Source: Paenibacillus bovis (GTDB lineage Bacteria > Bacillota > Bacilli > Paenibacillales > Paenibacillaceae). Taken from it: a DNA stretch of 64,000 nucleotides. The notes under the pieces were generated by a model that was not told the origin of the DNA, did no database searches, and worked only from the letters and a program-made list of their open reading frames with translations. A program made the translations under genes and the position numbers. Positions 8,802 through 19,817 of the stretch are shown here, one piece after another; the stretch's first letter is position 1, and every line of letters starts with the position of its first letter. The stretch is from positions 5,115,001 through 5,179,000 of the forward strand of contig NZ_CP013023.1 of assembly GCF_001421015.2 (NCBI RefSeq), in the 5' to 3' direction.

Positions 8802-9197
8802 TTATACGCGACGACGTTTTGGTGGACGGCATCCGTTATGCGGGATTGGAGTTACATCCTTGATCAGGTTAACTTCCAGACCAGCTGCTTGCAGGGAACG
8901 AATTGCTGCTTCACGTCCAGCACCTGGACCTTTAACCATAACTTCAACAGCTTTCATGCCGTGTTCCATAGCTGCTTTAGCTGCTGTTTCAGCTGCCAGT
9001 TGTGCTGCGAATGGAGTGGACTTACGGGAACCTCTAAATCCAAGACCGCCGGAGCTAGCCCAGGAAATGGCATTACCATGAGGATCCGTAATAGTAACGA
9101 TCGTATTGTTAAACGTGGAACGAATGTGTGCCACGCCAGATTCGATATTTTTACGGTCGCGACGCTTAGTACGTACGACTTTTTTAGCTTTAGCCAT
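8802..9197 (-). CDS. rpsK: 30S ribosomal protein S11
   Basis: A 131-aa platform protein of the small subunit that helps shape the mRNA exit and the Shine-Dalgarno cleft. Diagnostic blocks are [39 protein letters not shown] and the end [11 protein letters not shown]. It lies 16 bp after rpsM in the alpha operon. Confidence 0.98.
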   Translation of the reverse strand: MAKAKKVVRTKRRDRKNIESGVAHIRSTFNNTIVTITDPHGNAISWASSGGLGFRGSRKSTPFAAQLAAETAAKAAMEHGMKAVEVMVKGPGAGREAAIRSLQAAGLEVNLIKDVTPIPHNGCRPPKRRRV

Positions 9198-9213
9198 TGC
9201 TCATTAACCTCCC

Positions 9214-9579
9214 TTACTTCTTCTTGTTCGCTACTGTACGACGAGGACCCTTACGTGTACGAGCATTTGTTTTAGTACGTTGTCCACGAACCGGCAGACC
9301 ACGACGGTGACGAACACCACGGTAGCATCCGATTTCGATCAGACGTTTGATATTCAGAGAGATCTCACGACGAAGATCACCTTCTACCTTTGTACTTTCA
9401 ATTGCTTCACGCAGTTTTCCTACTTCATCTTCAGTTAGATCGCGGACACGAGTGTTAAAGTCAATACCTGTACCACTCAGAATTTTCTGGGAAGTCGTTT
9501 TACCGATTCCGAAAATATATGTCAAGGCGATCTCAACGCGCTTATCACGTGGTAAATCTACACCAGCTATACGTGCCAT
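9214..9579 (-). CDS. rpsM: 30S ribosomal protein S13
   Basis: A 121-aa protein in the head of the small subunit that forms intersubunit bridges and touches P-site tRNA through its basic tail. Begins [20 protein letters not shown], contains [19 protein letters not shown], and ends in a run of Arg/Lys. It follows rpmJ by 22 bp. Confidence 0.98.
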   Translation of the reverse strand: MARIAGVDLPRDKRVEIALTYIFGIGKTTSQKILSGTGIDFNTRVRDLTEDEVGKLREAIESTKVEGDLRREISLNIKRLIEIGCYRGVRHRRGLPVRGQRTKTNARTRKGPRRTVANKKK

Positions 9580-9601
9580 TACGCTACACCTCCTCGATTA
9601 A

Positions 9602-9766
<165 letters not shown>

Positions 9767-9831
9767 TTATCTGCACCACAAATTTATATCACATAAGTAT
9801 CTATTATACCATAGATTTATGCATTTGTGTT

Positions 9832-10047
9832 TTATTTACGATAAGTTATACGACCTTTTGTCAAATCATAAGGTGAAAGTTGAACTACCACCTTATCTCC
9901 AGTCAGAATACGGATAAAGTGCATCCGCAGCTTACCGGAAACATGAGCAAGAATCTGATGACCATTTTCCAGCTCAACTTTGAACGTTGCATTCGGCAAT
10001 GGTTCAAGAACCACGCCTTCTACCTCAATAACATCCTCTTTAGCCAC
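9832..10047 (-). CDS. infA: Translation initiation factor IF-1
   Basis: A 71-aa OB-fold protein that occupies the ribosomal A site during initiation. The mature sequence reads [20 protein letters not shown] and ends [14 protein letters not shown], which is the canonical IF-1 layout. The open frame continues upstream, but AAGGAGG lies 8 nt before a GTG at 10045-10047 and this gives the family length, so GTG is the start. Confidence 0.97.
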   Translation of the reverse strand: MAKEDVIEVEGVVLEPLPNATFKVELENGHQILAHVSGKLRMHFIRILTGDKVVVQLSPYDLTKGRITYRK

Positions 10048-10060
10048 AATGAGTTCCTCC

Positions 10061-10366
10061 TTAAACCGTATTTTTTTCGGCAGATTCAACAAACTTGGCA
10101 ACTGCATGACGCAACTTTCCGTTTGTGACCCGTCCGCTTTCTTGCAAACTGTCTACGACTTCGCTGCTTACCACCGGCATCAGCTCCAGATGAAGCAGAT
10201 TCTTCTTCTTCGGCTGATCAAACTTTCGTTTGTTTCCGTCGGCGATATACACGAATTTCTCATCCGATATTGCAATGATTACAGCAGGTTGGCCAGCTCC
10301 CTTACCTTTTGAAACTCTCACAACTTGACCGACCTGCGGGGATGTCCCTGGTTTCAAAACAATCAC
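10061..10366 (-). CDS. KOW-domain RNA-binding protein (YbzG-like)
   Basis: A 101-aa basic protein with an N-terminal KOW motif ([19 protein letters not shown]), the fold shared by L14e/L24-type ribosomal proteins. Its place between map and infA is conserved in Bacillus relatives, where the gene is usually annotated as an uncharacterised KOW protein. A ribosome-associated role is likely from fold and operon position but not shown. The first GTG (10364-10366) directly abuts the map stop; a TTG three codons later has better spacing to AGGTG, so the true protein may lack the first three residues. Confidence 0.85.
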   Translation of the reverse strand: MIVLKPGTSPQVGQVVRVSKGKGAGQPAVIIAISDEKFVYIADGNKRKFDQPKKKNLLHLELMPVVSSEVVDSLQESGRVTNGKLRHAVAKFVESAEKNTV

Positions 10367-11119
10367 CTACGCGTTAAGTTTTGTGAAAATTTCCATACCG
10401 TCCGGTGTAACCGCAACTGTATGTTCAAAATGGGCACACAGTGAGCCATCAACCGTAACTACTGTCCATTTGTCTTCCAACGTTTTCACTTGCCGTCCAC
10501 CAACATTCACCATGGGTTCAATGGCTAGCACCATTCCCGGCTTCAGTCTTGGACCCCGATCATGGATTCCGTAATTCGGAATCTTCGGATCTTCGTGCAA
10601 TTTGGTTCCAATCCCGTGACCGACATACTCTCGTACGACAGACATCCCGGCATCTTCAATAAAACGCTGTATCGCATGCGATATTGTAAACAGACGCACA
10701 TCCGGTTTTACCAGGTCAAGTCCGGCAAATAAAGCCCCTTCTGTAACTTCCAAAAGACGCTTCGCTTCGTCAGAAATTTGTCCTACCGGATAGGTCCACG
10801 CCGAATCACCATGATACCCCTGATACTGAGCTCCAATATCAAAAGTAACGATGTCGCCTTCTTGCAGTTTGCGTTTGCTTGGGAATCCATGAACAAGCTG
10901 CTCATTCACCGAAGCACAAATACTGGCAGGAAAACCATTGTATCCTTTGAACGATGGCAAGGCATTCTGGCTGCGAATATAACGGTTCGCAAGTTGATCG
11001 AGCTCTTCCGTTGTAATCCCTGGCTCGATAGACTGTTTGATCAAAGCGTGTGTTTCCGCTACGATTCGCCCTGCTTCTCGCATAAAGCCAAGTTCTGTTT
11101 CGGATTTGCAAATGATCAT
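10367..11119 (-). CDS. map: Type I methionine aminopeptidase
   Basis: Removes the N-terminal Met from new proteins with small second residues. The 250-aa protein has the dinuclear-metal ligand set of the family: His in [12 protein letters not shown], Asp in [19 protein letters not shown], His in [14 protein letters not shown], and the Glu residues in AIEPMVNVG and near the C terminus. It overlaps nothing; the adk stop is 5 bp upstream. The small N-terminal SH3-type extension seen in some homologues is absent. Confidence 0.97.
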   Translation of the reverse strand: MIICKSETELGFMREAGRIVAETHALIKQSIEPGITTEELDQLANRYIRSQNALPSFKGYNGFPASICASVNEQLVHGFPSKRKLQEGDIVTFDIGAQYQGYHGDSAWTYPVGQISDEAKRLLEVTEGALFAGLDLVKPDVRLFTISHAIQRFIEDAGMSVVREYVGHGIGTKLHEDPKIPNYGIHDRGPRLKPGMVLAIEPMVNVGGRQVKTLEDKWTVVTVDGSLCAHFEHTVAVTPDGMEIFTKLNA

Positions 11120-11124
11120 TCCGC

Positions 11125-11769
11125 TTAACCTCTCAGCAATGACACAATATCCTGTGATACTACGTCAATGCCTTGTTCGCCATCAATATCTCTCAAAAGG
11201 TTGCGATCGCCGTAGTAAGCGAGCAAAGGCGCCGTCTTGTTGCCATACTCGTCAAGGCGGGTTGCTACACTCTCTTCGTTATCATCAGCTCTTTGATAGA
11301 GTTCCCCGCCATCGATATCACATACGCCTTCTTGCTTCGGCGGATTGAATACGATGTGGTAAGTAGCACCACAGGTTCTGCAGATGCGTCGTCCGGTAAT
11401 ACGAACGAGCAGCTTATCCCGGTCTACTTTTAGATTGATTACGTGGTCCAGCTTACGGTCCATTGCCGCCAGCATTTTATCCAGTGCTTCAGCCTGAGCC
11501 AAAGTTCTAGGATAACCGTCAAGCAAAAAACCTTTTTCACAGTCAGGTTGAGCGAGCCGCTCTTCCACGATTCCATTGGTTACATCATCCGGTACCAGCA
11601 AACCCTGATCGATGAATTCTTTGGCTTTTACTCCGATTGGAGTTTCCTGTTTGATCGCCAGACGAAATGCATCGCCTGTAGAAATATGAGGAATGCCCAG
11701 TTCTTTCACAATCACAGCGGCTTGTGTTCCTTTACCTGCTCCCGGAGGTCCCATGAATATAATGTTCAC
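11125..11769 (-). CDS. adk: Adenylate kinase
   Basis: Interconverts ATP and AMP with two ADP. The 214-aa long form has the P-loop [10 protein letters not shown] at residues 7-16, the [12 protein letters not shown] block, and a LID domain with cysteines in CRTCGATYH and a later Cys-Asp pair (GVCDIDG). This is the zinc-binding LID variant in which the fourth ligand is Asp, as in Bacillus. The start is GTG at 11767-11769 behind AGGGGGAG. Located between secY and map as in most Firmicutes. Confidence 0.97.
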   Translation of the reverse strand: MNIIFMGPPGAGKGTQAAVIVKELGIPHISTGDAFRLAIKQETPIGVKAKEFIDQGLLVPDDVTNGIVEERLAQPDCEKGFLLDGYPRTLAQAEALDKMLAAMDRKLDHVINLKVDRDKLLVRITGRRICRTCGATYHIVFNPPKQEGVCDIDGGELYQRADDNEESVATRLDEYGNKTAPLLAYYGDRNLLRDIDGEQGIDVVSQDIVSLLRG

Positions 11770-11861
11770 GCTTCGTCACTCCCCCTAAAACTACTCTTGC
11801 AAGAACAGCACGAAAGGTGCCGGATATGAATGGGACACCCCATTCAGCCGGAACCTGCCGT

Positions 11862-13160
11862 CTATTTATTGATAAAACCCTTATAATGGCGTTTGATAAG
11901 CTGACTTTCGATCGTTTTCATCGTATCCAGTGCGACCCCGATAACGATGAGCAGTGAAGTACCACCGATCTGAACGGATTTAGGCAGACCGGAGATTGCT
12001 CCCAGGAATACCGGTAATACCGAGATGAGCGCCAGGAACAGAGAACCGGTCATGGTCAAACGAGTCATGACACGAGTCAAGTAAGTAGCCGTAGGCTTGC
12101 CTGGACGAACGCCTGGAATATAACCGCCGTTCTTCTTCATATTATCTGCCATTTGTGTAGGATTCATTTGCACAAATGTATAGAAGAAAGTAAATCCAAT
12201 AATCATTATAACATACAGCACCATACCGAGCGGCTGATCATACCAAAGATTCTTGGTAATCCATTGTGCCCAGCCATGAGTAGACCAAAAGCTTGCTATA
12301 ATGATCGGGAATTGAAGCAGGGATACAGCGAAGATTACAGGGATAACACCAGCCGAATTGATTTTCAGTGGAATATGTGTATTCTGACCGCCATACATTT
12401 TGTTACCTACAACGCGTTTTGCATATTGCACCGGAATTTTCCGAATCCCTTGCTGGATAAAGATAACACCGATAACAATCAAAATCACGACAATAACAAC
12501 GACAACCAGTTTCACAACGTTCATGAACGTCTGACCTGGTGCCAAGAAATCCGATTGAACCATATCGCGAATGTGCTGTGGAATTGCTGCCACGATCCCC
12601 GCGAAAATGATAATCGAGATCCCGTTACCAATTCCTTTTTCAGTGATCTGCTCGCCGAGCCACATCAGGAAAGATGTACCGGCCGTCAATACAAGTGCAA
12701 TCAGAACATAACTCCAGATAGTAGCACCTGGAATCATTTCTGTATTGTATAAACGGTTAAAGCCGATCGATGTACCAAAGGCCTGAATAAGACCCAGAAT
12801 AACTGTTCCGTAGCGAGTAATCTGTGCTAGCTTCTTTTTACCGTGTTCCCCTTGTTTTGCCCATTCCGCAAATTTCGGAATGACATCCATCGACAGTAAC
12901 TGTACGATGATGGACGCTGTGATATACGGCATAATCCCGAGGGCAAAGATCGAGAATCGAGACAATGCTCCTCCGGAGAAGGTATTTAAAAGACCGAATA
13001 ATTCTTGCCCCTGGTTATTTGTGGCAGTGAAAACTTCCGTGTTTACTCCAGGTACTGGTACAAATGAACCGATACGGTAGACAATCAGTACCAGCAGGGT
13101 AAATAGTATCCGATTTCTAAGATCCTCCACCCGCCATATATTCGTCAGGGTCTTGAACAT
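11862..13160 (-). CDS. secY: Protein translocase subunit SecY
   Basis: The channel subunit of the Sec translocon in the cytoplasmic membrane. The 432-aa protein has ten predicted membrane helices; family blocks are GIMPYITASIIVQLL (TM2b/plug region), GTSFLMWLGEQITEKGIGNG, and PGVRPGKPTATYLTRV, the cytoplasmic loop that contacts SecA and the ribosome. The start ATG shares one base with the rplO stop (TAATG), so the two are translationally coupled. The partner secE is at 39552. Confidence 0.98.
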   Translation of the reverse strand: MFKTLTNIWRVEDLRNRILFTLLVLIVYRIGSFVPVPGVNTEVFTATNNQGQELFGLLNTFSGGALSRFSIFALGIMPYITASIIVQLLSMDVIPKFAEWAKQGEHGKKKLAQITRYGTVILGLIQAFGTSIGFNRLYNTEMIPGATIWSYVLIALVLTAGTSFLMWLGEQITEKGIGNGISIIIFAGIVAAIPQHIRDMVQSDFLAPGQTFMNVVKLVVVVIVVILIVIGVIFIQQGIRKIPVQYAKRVVGNKMYGGQNTHIPLKINSAGVIPVIFAVSLLQFPIIIASFWSTHGWAQWITKNLWYDQPLGMVLYVIMIIGFTFFYTFVQMNPTQMADNMKKNGGYIPGVRPGKPTATYLTRVMTRLTMTGSLFLALISVLPVFLGAISGLPKSVQIGGTSLLIVIGVALDTMKTIESQLIKRHYKGFINK

Positions 13161-13600
13161 TAGATCACCTCGGTTTTACCGCCGGCAGCCTCGATCTTCT
13201 CTACCGCAGATTGAGAGAACTTATTCGCTTTTACAGTCAGTTTTACAGACAGTTCACCGTTGCCCAGGATCTTGATTCCGCTTTTCGCACTTTTTACAAT
13301 GCCTTGCTCCATCAAGAATTCCGGAGTAACCTCAGTATCAGCAGCCAGACTGTTCAGTTCAGCTACATTAACCAGTGCGTACTCTTTACGGGTTGGGTTA
13401 ACAAATCCACGTTTCGGTAAACGACGATACAATGGGTTTTGACCGCCTTCAAATCCTGGACGAACACCGCCGCCAGAGCGTGAATTTTGTCCTTTGTGAC
13501 CACGACCCGATGTTTTACCAGTACCACTACTAGTTCCGCGACCGACACGTTTGCGTTCTTTGCGGGAACCAGGTGCTGGAGAAAGTTCATGCAATTTCAT
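13160..13600 (-). CDS. rplO: 50S ribosomal protein L15
   Basis: A late-assembly large-subunit protein, 146 aa. Signatures are [20 protein letters not shown], the Gly/Arg-rich [20 protein letters not shown] loop and the C-terminal [15 protein letters not shown]. The ATG at 13600 fits the family N terminus; an in-frame GTG four codons earlier overlaps the AGGAGG itself. Coupled to secY by a one-base stop/start overlap. Confidence 0.97.
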   Translation of the reverse strand: MKLHELSPAPGSRKERKRVGRGTSSGTGKTSGRGHKGQNSRSGGGVRPGFEGGQNPLYRRLPKRGFVNPTRKEYALVNVAELNSLAADTEVTPEFLMEQGIVKSAKSGIKILGNGELSVKLTVKANKFSQSAVEKIEAAGGKTEVI

Positions 13601-13646
13601 CGTTCGTTGCACCTCCTTATTGATAATAGGCTAATCTTTCGATCAA

Positions 13647-13832
13647 TTAGCCTTGAATTTCTTTTACAGATACCAAGTGTTTTACTTGGTTAACCATGCC
13701 GCGAATAGCAGCATTGTCTTCTTGGATGACCGAATGGTTCAGTTTACGCAGTCCCAAAGTTTTTACAGTGACGCGTTGGTTTTCTGGACGACCGATCACG
13801 CTACGGACGAGGGTAATTTCCAATTTAGCCAT
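13647..13832 (-). CDS. rpmD: 50S ribosomal protein L30
   Basis: A 61-aa large-subunit protein. [19 protein letters not shown] and the [10 protein letters not shown] motif are diagnostic. It lies 12 bp after rpsE with AAGGAGGG before the ATG, in the conserved order rpsE-rpmD-rplO-secY. Confidence 0.97.
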   Translation of the reverse strand: MAKLEITLVRSVIGRPENQRVTVKTLGLRKLNHSVIQEDNAAIRGMVNQVKHLVSVKEIQG

Positions 13833-13844
13833 GTGATTCCCTCC

Positions 13845-14342
13845 TTAACCGAGCAGCTCTTCGATTGTTTTTCCACGCAGTTTAGCTACATCTTCAGCAC
13901 GTTTCAGGCGAGACAAGCCTTCCAGCGTAGCATTAACCATATTCATGGAGTTCGAAGAACCCAGGGATTTTGTCAAGATGTCACCTACACCAGCAAGTTC
14001 CAGAACAGCACGAACTGGACCACCAGCGATTACTCCAGTACCTTCAGATGCTGGCTTCAGCATTACGCGGCCTGCTCCGAATTTACCGTTTACGAGGTGA
14101 GGAATTGTAGTTCCTACGAGTGGAACGTGTACCAGGTTTTTCTTAGCATCTTCGATACCTTTACGAATCGCATCAGGTACTTCACCGGCTTTACCGAGAC
14201 CAGCACCAACCCAGCCTTTACCGTCGCCTACTACTACCAGCGCGCTAAAGCTAAAACGACGTCCGCCCTTAACTACTTTAGCTACACGATTAATATGAAC
14301 TACTCTTTCAGTAAGTTCTAAAGTATTTGGATCAATACGCAA
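13845..14342 (-). CDS. rpsE: 30S ribosomal protein S5
   Basis: A 165-aa small-subunit protein that helps decoding accuracy. The double-stranded RNA-binding half has [20 protein letters not shown], and the C-terminal half has [19 protein letters not shown] and the [14 protein letters not shown] block. The loop positions associated with spectinomycin resistance ([10 protein letters not shown]) look wild type. Confidence 0.98.
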   Translation of the reverse strand: MRIDPNTLELTERVVHINRVAKVVKGGRRFSFSALVVVGDGKGWVGAGLGKAGEVPDAIRKGIEDAKKNLVHVPLVGTTIPHLVNGKFGAGRVMLKPASEGTGVIAGGPVRAVLELAGVGDILTKSLGSSNSMNMVNATLEGLSRLKRAEDVAKLRGKTIEELLG

Positions 14343-14369
14343 GTCGTTTACCTCCTTTTTTACAATGTA

Positions 14370-14735
14370 TTAGAATTTAAGACCCGCTTCACGAGCTGCA
14401 TCTGCCAGGGCTTGAATCCGTCCGTGATACAAATAGCCTCCGCGGTCAAATACAACAGACTCGTGTCCTTGTTCAACTGCACGTTTTGCGATCAGCTGTC
14501 CTACTTGAGTAGCAGCTTCAACACTACCGCCGTTTTTGATGTCTTTCAGATCTTTATCCTTAGTGGATGCAGATACCAAAGTTACACCAGCCACGTCGTC
14601 GATTAGTTGAGCATAGATGTGTTTGGAAGAACGGAAAATGTTCAGACGAGGACGCTGAGCAGTACCAGTGATGTTCTTACGAACACGCAGATGTCTTTTC
14701 AGACGAGCTTTATTTTTATCAGCTTTAGTAATCAT
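14370..14735 (-). CDS. rplR: 50S ribosomal protein L18
   Basis: A 5S-rRNA-binding protein of the central protuberance, 121 aa from the ATG at 14735. Diagnostic are [33 protein letters not shown] and the end [17 protein letters not shown]. The open frame starts eight codons earlier at another ATG, and AAGGGAG is 14 nt from the chosen start, so the exact start is uncertain, although the shorter form matches the family. Confidence 0.95.
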   Translation of the reverse strand: MITKADKNKARLKRHLRVRKNITGTAQRPRLNIFRSSKHIYAQLIDDVAGVTLVSASTKDKDLKDIKNGGSVEAATQVGQLIAKRAVEQGHESVVFDRGGYLYHGRIQALADAAREAGLKF

Positions 14736-14817
14736 GACTGTATATTTCACTCCCTTCATTTTACCTGAGCCAGCTTCAAGCTAGCTTGCTTGGGGTAATG
14801 AGCCATTATCCCCTAGC

Positions 14818-15360
14818 TTATTTTTTCTTACCAGCTTTACCTTCTTTACGAAGAATACGTTCGCCTTCATACTTGATACCTTTACCTTTGTAAGGTTCTG
14901 GTTCACGTACGGAGCGGATTTTAGCTGCGTAAGCACCTACGCGCTCTTTATCGATACCGTTAACTACGATACGAGTGTTAGTAGGTACATCGAACTCGAT
15001 GCCTGCTTCCGGAGTAATTTCTACCGGGTGAGAGTAACCTACGTTCAGAACGATTTTGTCGCCAGATTTGCTTGCGCGGTATCCGACACCAACCAGTTCC
15101 AGAGCTTTGGAGAAACCAGTAGTTACTCCGCTCACCATGTTACTCACAACACTGCGAGTTGTTCCGTGCAGGGAACGGTGAAGTTTATTGTCAGAAGGAC
15201 GCTCAATCGTGATCACGTTACCTTCAACGTTTACTTTCATGTCTTTGTGAAGCTCACGGGACAGGGTTCCTTTCGGACCTTTTACCGTAAGAGTAGTGTT
15301 ATCCATAGTGATTTCTACACCACTAGGTACTTCAATTGGTTTACGACCAATACGGGACAT
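14818..15360 (-). CDS. rplF: 50S ribosomal protein L6
   Basis: A 180-aa two-domain protein near the factor-binding stalk base. Signatures are [37 protein letters not shown] and the C-terminal [20 protein letters not shown]. Full length, with AGGAGG before the ATG, 31 bp after rpsH. Confidence 0.98.
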   Translation of the reverse strand: MSRIGRKPIEVPSGVEITMDNTTLTVKGPKGTLSRELHKDMKVNVEGNVITIERPSDNKLHRSLHGTTRSVVSNMVSGVTTGFSKALELVGVGYRASKSGDKIVLNVGYSHPVEITPEAGIEFDVPTNTRIVVNGIDKERVGAYAAKIRSVREPEPYKGKGIKYEGERILRKEGKAGKKK

Positions 15361-15391
15361 TGCGTTGCACCTCCTTATTTTATGACGTTAA

Positions 15392-15790
15392 TTACCAAAC
15401 GTAGCAAATAACTTCGCCGCCGCTTTTGGATTGACGAGCCTCTTTATCGGTTACCACTCCGTTAGAAGTAGAGATAATCGCGATTCCGAGTCCACCCAAT
15501 ACGCGAGGGATTTCATTGCTCTTCGTGTAAACGCGAAGTCCTGGTTTACTGATACGTTTCAGGCCAGTAATTACACGTTCGTTATTTTGACCGTATTTCA
15601 GGAAAATACGGATAATTCCTTGTTTGTTATCCTCAACCATTTCAGCATCACGAATGAAACCTTCACGTTTCAGGATATCAGCAATTTGCTTCTTCATTTT
15701 AGAAGCTGGAACTTCTACCGTTTCGTGACGCACAGTGTTGGCGTTACGAATACGAGTAAGCATATCAGCAATTGGATCTGACATAGACAT
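15392..15790 (-). CDS. rpsH: 30S ribosomal protein S8
   Basis: A 132-aa primary 16S-rRNA binder that organises the central domain and, in other bacteria, represses the spc operon. Family blocks are [34 protein letters not shown] and the end [17 protein letters not shown] lies 9 nt before the first ATG. Confidence 0.98.
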   Translation of the reverse strand: MSMSDPIADMLTRIRNANTVRHETVEVPASKMKKQIADILKREGFIRDAEMVEDNKQGIIRIFLKYGQNNERVITGLKRISKPGLRVYTKSNEIPRVLGGLGIAIISTSNGVVTDKEARQSKSGGEVICYVW

Positions 15791-15822
15791 GTGTGTGAAC
15801 CTCCTTCCTGTTAATCAATGGT

Positions 15823-16008
15823 TTACCAGCTTGCTTTTTTCACGCCAGGAATCTGGCCTTTGTATGCCAATTCACGGAAGCAAATACGGCAAATTTTAAA
15901 CTTTTGCAAAACGGAATGTGGACGACCACAACGTTCGCAACGAGTGTAAGCACGCACTTTGAACTTCGGTGTACGTTGTTGTTTAACTTTCATTGAAGTT
16001 TTAGCCAC
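15823..16008 (-). CDS. rpsZ: 30S ribosomal protein S14, type Z (zinc form)
   Basis: The 61-aa zinc-binding S14 with two CxxC pairs (CERC and CRIC), the form housed in the spc operon. The start is GTG at 16006-16008, giving an N terminus [17 protein letters not shown]; the longer open frame begins inside the ribosome-binding site. Family members switch with a zinc-free paralogue during zinc limitation; that paralogue is not in this window. Confidence 0.97.
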   Translation of the reverse strand: MAKTSMKVKQQRTPKFKVRAYTRCERCGRPHSVLQKFKICRICFRELAYKGQIPGVKKASW

Positions 16009-16077
16009 TTCGCCTGACACCTCCTAAAGATTTTCGGAGAAAAAGGGGCTTATATTCGAACCCCGTACATTTCACAA

Positions 16078-16620
16078 TTATTTTACGAAAGGCATTCCCA
16101 ATTGGGTCAGCAGTTCACGGGACTCTTCGTCCGTTTTAGCTGTAGTAACGATAACGATATCCATACCACGTACTTTATCAACTTTATCGTACTCGATCTC
16201 TGGGAAGATCAGTTGCTCTTTCAGACCCAGTGTGTAGTTACCACGACCATCGAACGCTTTGGAAGATACACCGCGGAAGTCACGTACGCGAGGCAGTGTA
16301 ATGTTAACCAGTTTGTCCAGGAAGTAGTACATACGATCGCCGCGCAGTGTTACTTTAACACCGATTGGCATGTTTTCACGCAATTTAAATCCAGCGATGG
16401 ATTTTTTAGCACGAGTGATAACTGGTTTTTGACCAGAGATCAGTTGCAGATCGCTTACAGCAGAATCCAATACTTTGGAGTTCGATACCGCTTCGCCCAC
16501 ACCCATGTTGATAACGATTTTTTCAACTTTAGGGACTTGCATAACAGTCGTGTAGTTGAATTTCGTAGTCAGGGAAGGTACGATTTCGTTCAGGTACATC
16601 TCTTTCATTCTTGAAGCCAT
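16078..16620 (-). CDS. rplE: 50S ribosomal protein L5
   Basis: A 180-aa 5S-rRNA- and P-site-tRNA-contacting protein. Blocks [40 protein letters not shown] and [20 protein letters not shown] are diagnostic. The ATG at 16620 has AGGAGG 10 nt upstream; the open frame extends nine codons further without support. Confidence 0.97.
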   Translation of the reverse strand: MASRMKEMYLNEIVPSLTTKFNYTTVMQVPKVEKIVINMGVGEAVSNSKVLDSAVSDLQLISGQKPVITRAKKSIAGFKLRENMPIGVKVTLRGDRMYYFLDKLVNITLPRVRDFRGVSSKAFDGRGNYTLGLKEQLIFPEIEYDKVDKVRGMDIVIVTTAKTDEESRELLTQLGMPFVK

Positions 16621-16653
16621 TGTGGAAGGTCCTCCTTTCCTTAACAATTAGTA

Positions 16654-17010
16654 TTAATCGATTGTATCTCCGGAGCGCTTAGCCACACGAACTTTTTTGC
16701 CGTTATCCAGTGTTTTGTAACCAACGCGGGTTACTTTTTTTCCGTCCTTAGGATCAACGTGCATTACGTTCGAAACGTGGATAGGTGCTTCTTTCTCAAC
16801 GCGTCCACCTTGCGGGTTCAGCTGAGTTGGTTTTTGATGCTTGGTGATCATATTCACGCCTTCAACCAGTACGCGATTTTCACGAGGATACGCAGCGATT
16901 ACGCGACCTTTTTTACCTTTGTCTTTACCGCTGATTACGATAACCGTATCATCTTTTTTCACGTGCAGCTTGTTGTTGTGAGACTCCAACACTTTTTTCA
17001 CTTTCGCCAT
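16654..17010 (-). CDS. rplX: 50S ribosomal protein L24
   Basis: An assembly-initiator KOW-motif protein. The 118-aa product starts [20 protein letters not shown] and contains the KOW core [19 protein letters not shown]. It is slightly longer than the roughly 103 aa of B. subtilis because of the N-terminal extension and a basic tail ([11 protein letters not shown]). The ATG at 17010 follows AGGAGGTGTACAGAA. Confidence 0.97.
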   Translation of the reverse strand: MAKVKKVLESHNNKLHVKKDDTVIVISGKDKGKKGRVIAAYPRENRVLVEGVNMITKHQKPTQLNPQGGRVEKEAPIHVSNVMHVDPKDGKKVTRVGYKTLDNGKKVRVAKRSGDTID

Positions 17011-17063
17011 TTCTGTACACCTCCTATAACTCACTCAGGCACAGGGCCTTATATCGGTATCGT

Positions 17064-17432
17064 TTAGATGACTTCCGGAGCCAGGGAAACGATTTTCATG
17101 TAATCGCGGTCACGCAGTTCACGAGCAACTGGTCCAAAGATACGAGTACCACGAGGGCCTTTATCGTCTTTGATTACCACTGCTGCATTTTCATCAAATG
17201 CGATGTAAGAACCGTCTTTACGACGTACAGAGCTCTTCGTACGAACAACTACTGCTTTAACTACATCACCTTTTTTGACAACGCCGCCTGGTGTTGCTTG
17301 TTTTACAGAACAAACGATTGTATCGCCGATAGCAGCTGTACGACGTCCAGTACCACCCAATACGCGAATACACATCAGTTCTTTTGCGCCGGAGTTATCG
17401 GCTACAGCCAAACGTGTAAATGGTTGAATCAT
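17064..17432 (-). CDS. rplN: 50S ribosomal protein L14
   Basis: A 122-aa protein at the subunit interface. Begins [20 protein letters not shown] and contains [20 protein letters not shown] and [20 protein letters not shown], all typical. 37 bp separate it from rpsQ. Confidence 0.98.
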   Translation of the reverse strand: MIQPFTRLAVADNSGAKELMCIRVLGGTGRRTAAIGDTIVCSVKQATPGGVVKKGDVVKAVVVRTKSSVRRKDGSYIAFDENAAVVIKDDKGPRGTRIFGPVARELRDRDYMKIVSLAPEVI

Positions 17433-17469
17433 TTCTAGTTCCTCCTTCCAGGCAACTTATATCAAATCA

Positions 17470-17733
17470 TCAAATGATGATTGCTTCTTCTACAACTTCC
17501 ACCAGTCTCCAGTTTTTATCTTTGGACAGTGGACGAGTTTCCATGATTTTAACAACGTCACCGATTTTCGCAGTGTTGTTTTCATCATGAGCTTTGAATT
17601 TCTTAGTGTACTTAATGCGTTTGTGATACAGATCGTGCTTTTTGTAAGTTTCTACAGCTACAACAATAGTTTTATCCATTTTGTCGCTGACAACTTTGCC
17701 TACCTGTACTTTACGGGCATTACGTTCGCTCAT
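17470..17733 (-). CDS. rpsQ: 30S ribosomal protein S17
   Basis: An 87-aa OB-fold 16S-rRNA binder. [20 protein letters not shown] and the [20 protein letters not shown] block identify it. Located between rpmC and rplN as expected. Confidence 0.98.
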   Translation of the reverse strand: MSERNARKVQVGKVVSDKMDKTIVVAVETYKKHDLYHKRIKYTKKFKAHDENNTAKIGDVVKIMETRPLSKDKNWRLVEVVEEAIII

Positions 17734-17785
17734 AGTGGGCCTCCTCCCTCAGCTGACGGCAATCACAAGCTCGTCAAATATTGGA

Positions 17786-17986
17786 TTATGAAGTAATTCC
17801 GAGTTCTCTTTCACGAACTACTGTTTTAGCACGTGCAATTTGCTTACGGACTGCGCTAATACGAGTAGGGTTATCCAATTGACCGGTAGCAAGTTGAAAG
17901 CGCAGGTTAAAGAGTTCCTCTTTAAAACCAGCAATCTTTTGCTCGATTTCAGCAGTGGTAAGGTTGCGCAATTCATTAGCCTTCAT
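17786..17986 (-). CDS. rpmC: 50S ribosomal protein L29
   Basis: A 66-aa two-helix protein near the peptide exit, where it forms part of the docking site for trigger factor and SRP. The start [20 protein letters not shown] is used at 17986. The first 11 bases overlap the end of rplP and its ribosome-binding site (GGGTGGTG) lies inside rplP, so the two are translationally coupled. Confidence 0.97.
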   Translation of the reverse strand: MKANELRNLTTAEIEQKIAGFKEELFNLRFQLATGQLDNPTRISAVRKQIARAKTVVRERELGITS

Positions 17987-18410
17987 TTGCTTCACCACCC
18001 AATTCTTCACGTTTCACAAACTTAGTTTTTACCGGCAATTTATGAGAAGCCAGACGCATTGCTTCACGTGCAATCTCTTCAGATACGCCAGCAAGTTCAA
18101 ACATAATTTTTCCTGGTTTAACGATGGCAACCCATTTTTCTACGTTACCTTTACCGCTACCCATACGAACCTCGAGAGGCTTTTGAGTAATAGGTTTATC
18201 CGGGAAAATTTTGATCCATACTTTACCACCACGTTTGATATAACGAGTCATAGCAATACGGGCAGCTTCGATTTGACGGTTCGTGATCCATGCAGGCTCA
18301 GTAGCTTGCAGGCCGAATTCGCCGAAGTTCAGTTCAGTACCGCCTTTAGCGCGACCAGCCATTCCTGGACGATGCTGTTTACGGTGTTTTACACGTTTAG
18401 GTACCAACAT
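17976..18410 (-). CDS. rplP: 50S ribosomal protein L16
   Basis: A 144-aa protein that contacts the A-site tRNA elbow. [20 protein letters not shown] and [20 protein letters not shown] are diagnostic; the Arg in the loop near residue 80 that is hydroxylated in some bacteria lies within this block. Overlaps rpmC by 11 bp and follows rpsC by 2 bp. Confidence 0.98.
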   Translation of the reverse strand: MLVPKRVKHRKQHRPGMAGRAKGGTELNFGEFGLQATEPAWITNRQIEAARIAMTRYIKRGGKVWIKIFPDKPITQKPLEVRMGSGKGNVEKWVAIVKPGKIMFELAGVSEEIAREAMRLASHKLPVKTKFVKREELGGEANEG

Positions 18411-18412
18411 GA

Positions 18413-19078
18413 TTAGTTGCCTCCTTCCTGAGCAGCTTGTTTCTTAGCCGTAGGAAGAACCTCGCCACGATAGATCCATACTTTTACGCCGATACGGCCG
18501 TAAGTTGTATGAGCTTCAGCTGTACCGTAATCGATATCAGCACGAAGTGTATGCAGTGGAACAGTTCCTTCGCTGTAACCTTCAGAACGGGCGATTTCAG
18601 CACCGCCAAGACGTCCGCTAACGGCTGTTTTGATTCCTTTAGCGCCAGAGCGCATAGTTCTTTGGATCGATTGTTTCAGAGCACGACGGAAAGAAACGCG
18701 ACGTTCCAGTTGTTGTGCAATGCTTTCAGCAACGAGGATAGCATCCAGTTCCTGATTTTTGATTTCGGAAATGTTAATGTGAACTTTTTTACCGCCCGCG
18801 ATTTTAGTCACTTCATTACGAAGTACTTCAACCTCGGAACCACCGCGTCCGATAACCATACCAGGTTTCGCAGTGTTAATTGTAACGTTCACGCGATTAG
18901 CCGCTCTCTCGATTTCGATTCGGGAGACAGCGGACTCCTTCAGTTTCGTCTTCAGGTATTCACGGATACGAACGTCTTCCAGAAGAAGATCGCCGAAGTC
19001 TTTACCAGCATACCATTTAGATTCCCAGTCACGGATAATACCTACACGCAATCCGATGGGATTTACCTTTTGGCCCAC
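18413..19078 (-). CDS. rpsC: 30S ribosomal protein S3
   Basis: A 221-aa protein lining the mRNA entry channel. The KH domain motif [18 protein letters not shown] and the C-terminal [17 protein letters not shown] are clear. The start is GTG at 19076-19078 (reads [20 protein letters not shown]). Full length. Confidence 0.98.
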   Translation of the reverse strand: MGQKVNPIGLRVGIIRDWESKWYAGKDFGDLLLEDVRIREYLKTKLKESAVSRIEIERAANRVNVTINTAKPGMVIGRGGSEVEVLRNEVTKIAGGKKVHINISEIKNQELDAILVAESIAQQLERRVSFRRALKQSIQRTMRSGAKGIKTAVSGRLGGAEIARSEGYSEGTVPLHTLRADIDYGTAEAHTTYGRIGVKVWIYRGEVLPTAKKQAAQEGGN

Positions 19079-19093
19079 ACGTTTTCCCTCCTT

Positions 19094-19441
19094 TTATTTT
19101 TCAGTTACCACCAAAGAAATGTGGCTGGTGCGTTTGTTGATCTTACTTGCACGTCCCATTGCACGAGGGCGGAACCGTTTCAAAGTAGGACCTTGGTTAA
19201 CGAAAGCTTCAGAAATGAACAGGTTGTTCACGTCCAGAGATTCGTTTTTCTCAGTGCTGATGAATTCAGCATTGGCGATTGCGGAGTTAAGAAGCTTCTC
19301 AACTACCGGAGATGCAGATTTTGGTGTGTGACGCAGAATTGCGATCGCCTCACCAACCTGCTTTCCGCGGATCAGGTCAACAACCAGTTGAACTTTGCGC
19401 GGAGCGATGCGTACAAACTTTGCATGTGCTTTCGCTTGCAT
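19094..19441 (-). CDS. rplV: 50S ribosomal protein L22
   Basis: A 115-aa protein whose beta-hairpin lines the exit tunnel and contributes to macrolide sensitivity. [20 protein letters not shown] and the hairpin [20 protein letters not shown] appear wild type, with no insertion or deletion of the kind linked to erythromycin resistance. Confidence 0.98.
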   Translation of the reverse strand: MQAKAHAKFVRIAPRKVQLVVDLIRGKQVGEAIAILRHTPKSASPVVEKLLNSAIANAEFISTEKNESLDVNNLFISEAFVNQGPTLKRFRPRAMGRASKINKRTSHISLVVTEK

Positions 19442-19476
19442 TGCGTGACCTCCTCTCTTACTTTTACAACACTATA

Positions 19477-19755
19477 TTAACGTCTTGTTTTTCTGTCATC
19501 ATCAGTGTGACCTTTGTACGTACGAGTTGGTGCGAACTCACCAAGCTTGTGTCCGACCATATCTTCCGTTACGTATACAGGTACATGTTTGCGTCCATCA
19601 TAGACAGCGAAAGTGTGTCCGATGAATTGTGGGAAAATTGTGGAGCGACGGGACCAAGTTTTGATCACTGTTTTTTTGTTGTCAGCATCCAGAACTTCCA
19701 CTTTTTTCAGCAAGTATCCATCCACGAAAGGACCTTTTTTAAGACTACGGCTCAT
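19477..19755 (-). CDS. rpsS: 30S ribosomal protein S19
   Basis: A 92-aa head protein. [20 protein letters not shown] and the [20 protein letters not shown] end are canonical. 62 bp follow the rplB stop. Confidence 0.98.
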   Translation of the reverse strand: MSRSLKKGPFVDGYLLKKVEVLDADNKKTVIKTWSRRSTIFPQFIGHTFAVYDGRKHVPVYVTEDMVGHKLGEFAPTRTYKGHTDDDRKTRR

Positions 19756-19817
19756 AGGTTGAATCCTCCCTTCATCTTTTCGTCACTTCATACTTTACAA
19801 GCATTCAAGCACAAATC

